Assembly: GCA_003225455.1 (NCBI GenBank)
Contig: QIAB01000061.1
Span: 21,100 to 57,088 of the forward strand
From: Acidobacteriota bacterium
Lineage (GTDB): Bacteria; Acidobacteriota; Terriglobia; Terriglobales; Acidobacteriaceae
Length of the DNA: 35,989 nucleotides
Direction: 5' to 3'
The position numbers and the translations under genes are program-made. Below are positions 8,339 to 15,891 of the stretch, in pieces. Numbering within the stretch: position 1 is the stretch's first letter; the number at the start of each line of letters is the position of its first letter. Below the pieces are notes generated by a model. It saw nothing but the letters and a program-made list of their open reading frames with translations. It was not told the DNA's origin and ran no database searches.

Positions 8339-9698
8339 CTATGCCGCCACCTTGATCGCACGAATGTTTTGGTTAATGCGGAAAAAGTTGGTCGGATCAT
8401 ACTTGGCCTTAAGCTGCAGCAAGCGATCATAATTGGAGCCATAAGCGCCCTGCACTCTGTCCTCGCCTTCGTTGTCACTCAGATAGTTCACGTAAACACC
8501 AGTGCTCAGGAAGGGCTGCATGGCACTCCAGAACTCGCGCACCCAGCTCATGCCAGTCTCGGCCAGAGCACGCGACTCCCAGCGCCCCAACATCAGAAAG
8601 TTGTAACGAGAATCGCGGTGGGCAAAAGCTGTGGCATCGGGCGGGACCCTCCGCACCGCGCCATGTATGACCTCCAAGCCCACTCCCGATCCAGGCGAGG
8701 GCTTGCGCAGTGCAAAGTCCGCGATAATGTCCAATGTGGTGTCGTCCATTTCGCGCAGGAAGCTGGATTTCCAGTAGTGGTGCTCGGGTACAGCCCACCA
8801 GTCGATCATCTTTTGCACATCCGTGTAGCGCATGGTCTGGAAGAGATCGGCGACTGGCGAACCGAGCGAGCGCAGTGGCCGCAGAACTCTTTCTCCGGTC
8901 TCCAGATCACCGCTGTAACAGGCGGCAACGCCCACAACCGTGTTGCCATCCGGCAGCGTGAGCATAGCCGACATCAGGCCAAGTTCGTCAGGACAGGTCG
9001 CCGCGTACTCGCGGAAGAAGCGGAGCACCTGCGGCGCTTGCTGGATCGGGTAAGCCACCAGACCGGCCAGCACCGGGCCCAAGGGATGAAGCTGGTACTC
9101 AAAGGAAGTGACTACGCCAAAGTTGCCGCTGCCGCCGCGCACACCCCAGAAGAGATCAGGATTCTCCTCGGCGCTGGCGGTGAGTAGGCGGCCGTCTGCG
9201 GTGACAATATCGACGGAGAGCAAGTTGTCGCAGGCTAATCCATGCTTGCCCATGAGCCAGCCGAGCCCGCCGCCGAGAGTCAGTCCTGCAATGCCGGTGA
9301 TGGATAAGGTACCGAGTGTCGTCGCCAGGCCGAACGCCTGGGTTTCGCGATCGAACTCGCCAAGCAGCAGGCCGGGATCCGCGCGCGCCAGACGGCGCAC
9401 AGGATCGACGCGTATGGTCTTCATTCGAGACAAGTCAATCACCAGACCGTCATCGCAAACGGCGTTGCCGGCGATGCTGTGGCCCCCGCCGCGAACAGAG
9501 ACAGGCAGATCATGCTCTCGGGCAAAACGTACGCAGGAGATGACATCAGCCGCGCCGACGCAACGCGCAATCAGCGCGGGACGGCGGTCGATCATGGCAT
9601 TGAAGACTGCGGGCACTGTCGTAGTCGCTCTCGTTGGGAACAATAAGTTGGCCACGCAGCGATGTTTTCAGCTTCTCGATCTCAGAATTCTCCAGCAT
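8339..9698 (-). CDS. FAD-linked oxidoreductase, berberine-bridge (BBE/PCMH) family, frameshifted near its N terminus
   Basis: About 450 residues once joined. The FAD-binding PCMH domain shows RGGGHSIAG (the histidine is the usual covalent flavin site), GIAGLTLGGGLGWL and VTADGRLLTASAEENPDLFW. The C terminus has the BBE motif YDRLLQLKAKYDPTNFFRIN. The cysteine that gives a second flavin bond in some members is absent (TLGTLSITG). The true start is very likely ATG at 9698, with AGGAGG at 9706-9711 seven bases upstream; this frame reads MLENSEIEKLKTSLRGQLIV, then NESDYDSARS. The family sequence VFNAMIDRRPALIARC then continues in another frame, so an indel lies near 9602-9614. A gene call starting at GTG 9655 would carry a wrong N terminus. 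Substrate unknown. It ends convergently with the 7212 gene. Confidence 0.85.
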
Positions 9699-9705
9699 AG
9701 TGTGT

Positions 9706-9711
9706 CCTCCT
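9706..9711 (-). promoter_or_regulatory. Strong Shine-Dalgarno site fixing the oxidoreductase start
   Basis: AGGAGG on the minus strand, seven bases before ATG at 9698. It shows that translation starts in the frame reading MLENSEIEKL and so exposes the frameshift downstream. Confidence 0.75.
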
Positions 9712-9777
9712 GGAAGAGAGGTATCGCTTCCCATTTATCTAATAGCTCCCCTTAGGCTTCTATTGCCGAGGGCGACG

Positions 9778-10767
9778 TTATTTTTCTCGAGCTACCACAA
9801 ATTCTGGCGCCCAGAGCAGAGCGCGCTTGATCTCGCTATTAGGAAAACTACAGATTGCGTTTCGCGCCATTTCGGCGAATCGTAGAGCGCGAACATTGGC
9901 GGCTTCGAGCGATCCGTATTTCTCCAAAATCTCCAGAACTTCGGCGTGAGTTACGCCATCAAATGTCCGCTCCCGCAGCACAGTTTCAATCTGCTTGCGC
10001 TCGATTGGAGCGCATCGTTCAAGCGCATGAATTACTGCCATCGTCACCTTTCCTTCCCGCAGATCGCTGGCTACGGGCTTACCGAGGACATTTTCAGATG
10101 CCGTGAGGTCGAGTACGTCATCCGTGATCTGAAATGCCATGCCCAGATCGTGACCATATTGAGCTAGACTGTCTTCTTGCTCACGGGTGGCGCCGCCGAG
10201 AATCCCGCCCACGCGCATGCATACCGAAAACAGACATGCCGTTTTGCGATAGATGAGATCGAAATGCTCATCGAGGGAAATCAGCTTGCCAAGCTTTTCC
10301 ATCTGCAGGAGTTCGCCTTCGACCATTTGCTGAGTCAGATCGATCAGGCTGTCGAGGATGCGAAAATTGCGCTCCTGCACTGCGATCTTGAAGGCCTGCA
10401 TGTAGAGCCAGTCGCCGGCAAGCACGCACTTGGAATTGCCCCATTGCGTGTTTGCGGCGGGACGGCCGCGGCGGGTCTGTGCTTCATCAATAATGTCGTC
10501 GTGAACGAGAGTGGCGGTGTGGATGATTTCGACCACTGCACCCAACCGGATAGCGCCCCTGCCCTGGTAGTTAAACAGTTTTGCAGAGAGCAACAATAAT
10601 GCTGGCCGGATGCGCTTTCCGCCTCCACCACGCAGGTATTCGCCAATCTCGGTGATGGCCTCGACTCCAGCCACCGTATCGCGGCCGAACTCCCGTTCGA
10701 TGGCGGCGAGATCGTCGCGTAGAAGCTCGAAGACTTCCTTTCCGTTAATTGTGGCGGGCGTGCTCAT
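9778..10767 (-). CDS. Polyprenyl (long-chain trans-prenyl) diphosphate synthase
   Basis: 329 residues. Soluble enzyme condensing isopentenyl diphosphate with allylic diphosphates to make the side chain of a respiratory quinone, or undecaprenyl-type precursors. The motifs are GGGGKRIRPALL near residue 48, the first aspartate-rich motif DDIID near 90 followed by RRGRPAANTQWG, and the second motif ITDDVLD near 215. Length and sequence suit the IspB/octaprenyl or heptaprenyl component II group; chain length cannot be read from sequence. It is last in a minus-strand run, 25 bases after yajQ. Confidence 0.9.
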   Translation of the reverse strand: MSTPATINGKEVFELLRDDLAAIEREFGRDTVAGVEAITEIGEYLRGGGGKRIRPALLLLSAKLFNYQGRGAIRLGAVVEIIHTATLVHDDIIDEAQTRRGRPAANTQWGNSKCVLAGDWLYMQAFKIAVQERNFRILDSLIDLTQQMVEGELLQMEKLGKLISLDEHFDLIYRKTACLFSVCMRVGGILGGATREQEDSLAQYGHDLGMAFQITDDVLDLTASENVLGKPVASDLREGKVTMAVIHALERCAPIERKQIETVLRERTFDGVTHAEVLEILEKYGSLEAANVRALRFAEMARNAICSFPNSEIKRALLWAPEFVVAREK

Positions 10768-10792
10768 GCCGGTTCTTTTTCACGCGTACAAA

Positions 10793-11290
10793 TCAATTTG
10801 TCCGGTAATTGGTAAATTGCATATCAATTCCGAAATCCTGTTGGCGGAGTATAGCCATCACCTCTTGCAACGTATCGCGGTCTTTGCCGCTCACACGCAC
10901 CAGGTCTCCCTGAATCGACGCCTGCACTTTCTTTTTCGAATTCTTGATCAATTTCACGATGTCTCGCGCTTTCTCAATGGGGATGCCTTGTTGCATCGTG
11001 ATGCGCTGCCGCGCTGTACCGCCGAGCGCCGACTCTACCGCGCCATAGGTTAACCCTTTCAGCGGAACCCCGCGTTTGACCAACTTTTGTTGAAAGACGT
11101 CGTTGACTGCTTTCAGCTTGAATTCGTCAATCGATTGCAGAACGATGGCATCTTTGCCCTCGAGCGTGATGCTCGATTTGGAGTCTTTTAGATCGAAGCG
11201 GGTGTGAACTTCCTTTAACGCTTGCTGGATCGCGTTCGAGACTTCCTGCAGATCGATCTTGCTCACAATATCGAAAGTATTTTCTGGCAT
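10793..11290 (-). CDS. yajQ: YajQ family cyclic-di-GMP/nucleotide-binding protein
   Basis: 165 residues from ATG at 11290 (MPENTFDIVSKIDLQEV); the open frame extends to a TTG at 11317, but family members begin at the PxFDIVSK block. Conserved blocks are RFDLKDSKSSI, DEFKLKAVNDVFQQKLVKRG, RQRITMQQGIP, KLIKNSKKKVQASIQG and VSGKDRDTLQEVMAILR. Family members (UPF0234) have two ferredoxin-like subdomains. Some proteobacterial members bind cyclic di-GMP, and others bind nucleotides or RNA. The role here is not shown by the neighbours. Confidence 0.9.
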   Translation of the reverse strand: MPENTFDIVSKIDLQEVSNAIQQALKEVHTRFDLKDSKSSITLEGKDAIVLQSIDEFKLKAVNDVFQQKLVKRGVPLKGLTYGAVESALGGTARQRITMQQGIPIEKARDIVKLIKNSKKKVQASIQGDLVRVSGKDRDTLQEVMAILRQQDFGIDMQFTNYRTN

Positions 11291-11349
11291 TTCTTGATCG
11301 TCTCGAAAACTGTGCAAATCAACCCTTGAGGGTACCAGAAGAAGCAGGT

Positions 11350-12195
11350 TTAGCGCCCCAGAACTTTGTCTTTGTTCGATTCAGCCAGTTTGAAAAAGTT
11401 GTAGAAATTGCTGGCTGTTTGGAATCCGGCTTCTTCGGTAGAAATGCCGCGCAATTCGCCTAGTTGGCGGGCGACTTCCTTCACGAATGCAGGCTCATTT
11501 CGTTTTCCGCGATGTGGGACGGGCGCAAGAAACGGCGAATCGGTCTCGATGAGCATGCGATCAAGCGGCGCCTGCGTCGCGGCTTCGCGAATCTGTTGCG
11601 CTTTAGGAAAGGTGATGTTACCTGCGAAGGAGACCATGAAGCCGAAGTCTAGAGCACGTTTGGCGTGAGGCCATTTGCCGGTAAAACAGTGCAGAACGCC
11701 GCCGAGTCCATTATTCCGCCAATGCTGTTCGAGCAGCGAAAGACAGTCTTGCCACGCATTGTCGCTGTCTTCTGATGGCCGGCAGTGGATTACAACTGGG
11801 AGTTTCGCCGCGCGGGCAAGCTCAAGTTGTCTGACGAAAATTTGCTTCTGCACATCACGAGGCGAGTGGTCGTAAAAATAATCGAGCCCTATCTCCCCCC
11901 AGGCAATGACTTTGGGTTTGGTAGCGAGCAGGCTGAGTTCCTCGAAATCCCCATCTGTCGCCAGCTTGGCTTCATGGGGATGGATGCCGATGGTCGCGTA
12001 AATGAATTCGTATTTGTCAGCGAGCCGAATTCCGCAATCAAGAGATCCCGGACCCGTGCCGCTGCCGATCGCGACGATACTCTCGACGCCAGCCTCCCGT
12101 GCCCGCGAGATCACCTGCTCGCGGTCGGCACCGAAGTGCTCCATTTCGAGATGTGCGTGGGAATCTACGAGAATCAGTCGACGGTCCTCAGCCAT
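11350..12195 (-). CDS. tatD: TatD family metal-dependent DNase
   Basis: 281 residues, TIM-barrel amidohydrolase-fold nuclease. Metal ligands visible: H13 and H15 in SHAHLE, E101 in GEIGLDYF, H137 in VVIHCRP, H169 in LHCFTGK and D219 in IETDSPFLAP. TatD/YcfH proteins are magnesium-dependent 3'-5' exonucleases of DNA (and RNA) linked to repair and quality control. metG-tatD adjacency is widespread in bacteria and is seen here: metG ends 64 bases upstream. The ATG at 12195 has no strong Shine-Dalgarno. Confidence 0.92.
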   Translation of the reverse strand: MAEDRRLILVDSHAHLEMEHFGADREQVISRAREAGVESIVAIGSGTGPGSLDCGIRLADKYEFIYATIGIHPHEAKLATDGDFEELSLLATKPKVIAWGEIGLDYFYDHSPRDVQKQIFVRQLELARAAKLPVVIHCRPSEDSDNAWQDCLSLLEQHWRNNGLGGVLHCFTGKWPHAKRALDFGFMVSFAGNITFPKAQQIREAATQAPLDRMLIETDSPFLAPVPHRGKRNEPAFVKEVARQLGELRGISTEEAGFQTASNFYNFFKLAESNKDKVLGR

Positions 12196-12206
12196 TGGTC
12201 AGCATT

Positions 12207-12236
12207 GCCACGTGGCGACGGCCGCCCTCGGCCGTC
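12207..12236. repeat. Intergenic palindromes between metG and tatD
   Basis: Two adjoining palindromes. GCCACGTGGC (12207-12216) is a perfect ten-base palindrome. GACGGCCG-CCCT-CGGCCGTC (12217-12236) is an eight-base perfect stem with a four-base loop. No T-run follows on either strand, so a plain terminator is unlikely. The second hairpin has the same 8-4-8 layout as 15330-15349 (inside larC) and 33846-33865. Confidence 0.65.
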
Positions 12237-12259
12237 CAGTCCGTGTTCTTTTGTTCGGA

Positions 12260-14263
12260 CTATTTCAGCCTCGTCCCCACCGGCACATCTTCTAAAAAGC
12301 TGCACAGCACCGGTTTTCCGCCTTCGGGTGAGGCAGCCACGATCATTCCGTTCGACTCCAGGCCGCGCAGCTTGCGCGGAGCGAGATTCGCGACAATGAC
12401 CACCTTGCGTCCGATCAGAGACTCTGGCGTATAGGCTTCGGCGATTCCTGCCACTACCTGCCGCATCTCAGTGCCGAGGTCGACTTCGAGCCGCAGCAGC
12501 TTGTCCGCACCTTTCACTTTCTCGGCGATTTTTACTTGGCCGACGCGCAATTCCACTTTGGCGAAATCATCAATGCTGATCCTGCCGTCTGGAGTCGTTG
12601 CGGATGCAGCCGGAGGACCAACGGCCTGTATTGCAATGGGAGCAACTGACGGCGCGTCTTGCGTTGCAGCCGCGGCTGCGCTGCGTCCCTGGTCCTCCGC
12701 GGTCTGCATCTTCTCTATCGCGCTCTTGTCCGCCCGCGGAAACACTGGTTCGATCTTGCCGAGTTTTGTACCCAACCGGAGTTGTCCCCAACGCAGGTCT
12801 GCAAGTGGATGCTTCTTGATTTCTCCAAGCCCAAGCTGCCCCCAGATTCTCGCTGTGGCTTCAGGAATCACAGGATGGGCCAGTGCTGTCACAATGCGCA
12901 ACGCCTCAGCGCACGTATAGAGCACCGTCGCCAGACGCGCGCGGCTGTCTTCGTCTTGCTTTTCCCCCAATGCCCACGGCTCATTCTCGACAATGTATTT
13001 ATCTACGTTTGCCACTAGGCCCCATGCTGCTTCCAAAGCGCGCGAGAACTGCCGGTCTTCGAAGAGCGAATTGTATTCGTTGATCAACTTTGATGCTGTC
13101 TGCGCGATTGCATCGTCAGACGCTTTGCGGCTCGAAGCGCGCGAGGGATACGGCACCTCGCCACGAAAATAGCGCGTAATCATCGTCAGCGTACGGCTGG
13201 CTAGATTGCCGAGCCCATTTGCGAGATCGGCGTTGTAGCGTTGGACCAGTGCGTCGAATGAGAACGAGCCATCCTGCCCAAAGACAACCTCACGCAAGAG
13301 GAAATAGCGGAGCGCATCGGCGCCCAGCACGTCAACAATGGTTTCTGCGCGCACGATATTGCCGCGCGACTTCGACATCTTGTTTTCTTCGAATAGCAAC
13401 CACCCGTGCGCCAGGATTCGCTGCGGCAAAGGCAATCCAGCCACCATCAGAAACGCCGGCCAGTAAACACAGTGGAAGCGCACGATCTCCTTGCCGATCA
13501 TCTGCAAGTTTGCAGGCCAGAACTTATCGAATAGCCCAGTGTTGTCTGATCCGTAGCCGAGCGCGGTGATGTAGTTGGCGAGGGCGTCCAGCCAAACATA
13601 GATCACATGCTTGGGATCATCCGGCACCGGAATGCCCCACGAAAAAGTCGAACGGCTGATCGAAAGGTCGCGCAGGCCTGAACGCACGAATGAAATTACT
13701 TCATTGCGGCGGGCCTCGGGACGGATGAAATCTGGCTGCTCGGTGTAGAGACGCAGCAGCCGGTCCTGAAATGCAGAGAGCTTGAAGAAATAATTTTCCT
13801 CTCTTACCGTCTCAGTCGGCCGGCCGCACTCGGGGCACGGTGCGCCTGGCCCGACGGCATCGACGTAAAGCTCATCGAAAACGCAGTATTGGCCCGTGTA
13901 GTGACCCTTATAGATATGGCCATTGTCGCGAATCTTTCGCCAAAGCGCCTGTACTCCTTGCTTGTGGCGCTCTGACGTCGTACGGATGAAGTCGTCATAA
14001 GTCAGACCTAGGCGGTCCCAGAGGGCGCGAAATTCTGCCGAGACTTCTGTCGTCAGCTGCTGCGGAGTTTTGCCCGCGGCTTGTGCTGCCCGCTCGATTT
14101 TTTGCCCGTGCTCGTCGGTGCCGGTGAGAAAATAAGTATCGAAGCCCATCATGCGCTGCCGGCGGGCAATGGTGTCGCAGGCGATCGTGGTGTACGCGTG
14201 ACCAATATGCGGCCGCGCATTCACATAATAGATAGGCGTCGTGATATAGAAGGTCTTGCTCAT
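12260..14263 (-). CDS. metG: Methionyl-tRNA synthetase with C-terminal tRNA-binding domain
   Basis: 667 residues, cytoplasmic class I enzyme charging tRNA-Met. HIGH motif PHIGHAYTT near residues 18-26 and KMSKSRGN near 294. The connective insertion carries CPEC near 142-145, but the matching upstream pair is reduced to one cysteine (YCVFDE), so zinc binding may be incomplete. The anticodon-binding helical domain follows. The last 100 residues (about 565-667; KVELRVGQVKIAEK, RQVVAGIAEAY, KVVIVANLAPRKLRGLESNGM) form the EMAPII/Trbp111-type OB fold used for dimerisation and tRNA binding. An alanine-rich linker separates the two parts. It lies between larC and tatD on the same strand. Confidence 0.95.
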   Translation of the reverse strand: MSKTFYITTPIYYVNARPHIGHAYTTIACDTIARRQRMMGFDTYFLTGTDEHGQKIERAAQAAGKTPQQLTTEVSAEFRALWDRLGLTYDDFIRTTSERHKQGVQALWRKIRDNGHIYKGHYTGQYCVFDELYVDAVGPGAPCPECGRPTETVREENYFFKLSAFQDRLLRLYTEQPDFIRPEARRNEVISFVRSGLRDLSISRSTFSWGIPVPDDPKHVIYVWLDALANYITALGYGSDNTGLFDKFWPANLQMIGKEIVRFHCVYWPAFLMVAGLPLPQRILAHGWLLFEENKMSKSRGNIVRAETIVDVLGADALRYFLLREVVFGQDGSFSFDALVQRYNADLANGLGNLASRTLTMITRYFRGEVPYPSRASSRKASDDAIAQTASKLINEYNSLFEDRQFSRALEAAWGLVANVDKYIVENEPWALGEKQDEDSRARLATVLYTCAEALRIVTALAHPVIPEATARIWGQLGLGEIKKHPLADLRWGQLRLGTKLGKIEPVFPRADKSAIEKMQTAEDQGRSAAAAATQDAPSVAPIAIQAVGPPAASATTPDGRISIDDFAKVELRVGQVKIAEKVKGADKLLRLEVDLGTEMRQVVAGIAEAYTPESLIGRKVVIVANLAPRKLRGLESNGMIVAASPEGGKPVLCSFLEDVPVGTRLK

Positions 14264-14333
14264 TGTGTGTTCTAAAAGATTACCGGGACGGAACTGCAGA
14301 TTCCTCTTGCTAACAGTGCTTGGCCCGGCCCAC

Positions 14334-15704
14334 TTATTCCTTAATGACCCCGCGCAAATAACCTTGGACAGCTTCCTGCATTACATCCTTTAGAGGAACA
14401 CGATGCTCTGCCGCGATGCGCCGGCAGTCTTCGTACTCGGGGGCATAGTTCGTCACGGTCCCGTTCATGCTTGCGATTTTCAGACGCACGTCGCCCCATT
14501 TCGTGGTTACAGTTATCCACTTGCGAGCCAGCGTCTGACGGCTCTCATCGCGATGACGCACGCCGAGAGTCGTTGTCTCGGAGAAAATGATCTCGCTGAG
14601 CCTGCCCGCGTCTTCTGGTCTTGCTAGAACCGTCAGCAGCATTCCGGGACGATTTTTCTTCATCTGTACCGGCAGGCCGAACGCGTCCAATGCCCCTTCC
14701 TGCAGGAGACGATCCATAACATAGCCAAAGACCTGCGGATTGAGATCGTCCAGATTCGCCTCGAGAACTGCGATGGTCTCATGCGAGACGTTCGCTGCCA
14801 GCTCAGGTTGCGATTCTCCAATACTCAGGCGAACCACGTTGGCATGACCGGAAAAGTCTCGCGTGCCCGCTCCATAGCCAACTTTCTGAACCTTCATCGC
14901 AGGAAACGAACCGAAGCGCGTGGCCAGAGTCTTTACGATCGCGGCCCCGGTTGGCGTAACTAGTTCGACGTCTATTCCTGACGAATATACCGGCGCGTTT
15001 TGCAAAAGCTCAAGCGTGGCCGGGGCTGGGATCGGAAAAGTTCCATGCGCGCACTTGACCGTTCCACCACCCACGTTCAACGGCGAGCACACTAACTCAT
15101 CTAAGCCGAGTGCTGCAGCTCCAATCGCAGCGCAGACGATATCCACCATTGCATCGACGGCGCCGACTTCGTGAAAGTGAACTTCGTCGACGTTAGTGTT
15201 ATGAATCTTGGCCTCCGCCGCTCCGAGCGCCTCGAATATTTCGGTTGCAGTAGCCTTTGCCCTCTCACTGATCGCGGCTTGGCGAATGATCTCACGAATC
15301 TCTTTCAACCCCCGGCTGTGCTCATGTGGCGCGGGCACTCCTGCCCGCGTCTCTGCAGACCGATCATCTACTTCTGCTGTTCTCGAGAAATTGTGCTCGC
15401 GCAGCGAGACTGGCTGACGGTCAGGAGAATGATGATGCTCATGCCTGTGCGGATGTTCATGTTTATGGGCATGCTGTTCCCAGTACTCCTCGCGCGGCAG
15501 TTCTTTTTCGCCGTGGACGTAGACATCGACCTTGGTCGCTGCAATTCCGCTGCGATTCACGGGCGAAATCTCCAGCCGTGCTCCAATATTCAGCGCCGCG
15601 ACAGTTTGCTCGAAGAAATGCGCTGGCACTCCGGCGTCCACGAGCGCACCCATGAACATGTCGCCACTCATGCCGGAAAAACAGTCGAGATACGCGATGC
15701 GCAT
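14334..15704 (-). CDS. larC: Nickel-pincer cofactor biosynthesis protein LarC
   Basis: 456 residues. LarC inserts nickel into the pyridinium dithiocarboxylate cofactor of lactate racemase-type enzymes. Family blocks: MRIAYLDCFSGMSGDMFMGA, VDEVHFHEVGAVDAMVDIV, SPLNVGGGTVKCAHGTFPIP, ELVTPTGAAIVKTLA, VLEANLDDLNPQVFGYVMD and TTLGVRHRDESRQTLAR. Residues about 77-92 are histidine-rich (EQHAHKHEHPHRHEHHH), a likely nickel-binding loop. In Lactobacillus plantarum larC is made by a programmed frameshift from two frames; here it is one continuous frame. Residues near 120-128 (ETRAGVPAPHE) are encoded by a perfect hairpin at 15330-15349 and look like a repeat insertion in a variable linker. larA, larB and larE are not in this window. 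Confidence 0.9.
   Translation of the reverse strand: MRIAYLDCFSGMSGDMFMGALVDAGVPAHFFEQTVAALNIGARLEISPVNRSGIAATKVDVYVHGEKELPREEYWEQHAHKHEHPHRHEHHHSPDRQPVSLREHNFSRTAEVDDRSAETRAGVPAPHEHSRGLKEIREIIRQAAISERAKATATEIFEALGAAEAKIHNTNVDEVHFHEVGAVDAMVDIVCAAIGAAALGLDELVCSPLNVGGGTVKCAHGTFPIPAPATLELLQNAPVYSSGIDVELVTPTGAAIVKTLATRFGSFPAMKVQKVGYGAGTRDFSGHANVVRLSIGESQPELAANVSHETIAVLEANLDDLNPQVFGYVMDRLLQEGALDAFGLPVQMKKNRPGMLLTVLARPEDAGRLSEIIFSETTTLGVRHRDESRQTLARKWITVTTKWGDVRLKIASMNGTVTNYAPEYEDCRRIAAEHRVPLKDVMQEAVQGYLRGVIKE
15330..15349. repeat. Perfect 8-4-8 hairpin inside larC
   Basis: CGCGGGCA-CTCC-TGCCCGCG, a stem of eight with a four-base loop, lies within the larC coding frame. Layout and flanking GTGG resemble the intergenic hairpin at 12217-12236, suggesting a dispersed mini-repeat that inserted in frame in the linker between the histidine-rich loop and the next conserved block. 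Confidence 0.6.
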
Positions 15705-15723
15705 AGAAACCGTCTTTAGTCAC

Positions 15724-15784
15724 TAGTCAGTGGTCGTTAGCCGTTGGCCAAGAGTCTTCAGCTAATGACCACTGACTAACGACC
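15724..15784. repeat. Inverted repeat in the larC-argS divergent spacer
   Basis: TAGTCAGTGGTCGTTAGC (15724-15741) pairs with GCTAATGACCACTGACTA (15761-15778) with a single mismatch over 18 bases and a 19-base loop. CTAACGACC (15776-15784) also pairs with GGTCGTTAG (15732-15740), so alternative folds exist. It lies between two divergent genes. The T-run at 15793-15797 is not adjacent, so a terminator is unlikely. Confidence 0.7.
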
Positions 15785-15891
15785 GATAACTAATTTTTCA
15801 TCATAGGGAAGTGCCGCGCGCGCCGTCAAACTTCGATGTGTCTCGCAGATTTTGTTAGAATCGCTCTTTTCTTCAACAGCTTAGAGAACCC

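Noticed and set aside
8369-9187. Long plus-strand open frame of 272 codons
   Set aside because: It lies opposite the well-supported FAD oxidoreductase, and the product has no recognisable family or ribosome binding site.
15724-15784. Inverted repeat as a transcription terminator
   Set aside because: It lies between two divergent gene starts and lacks an adjacent T-run.
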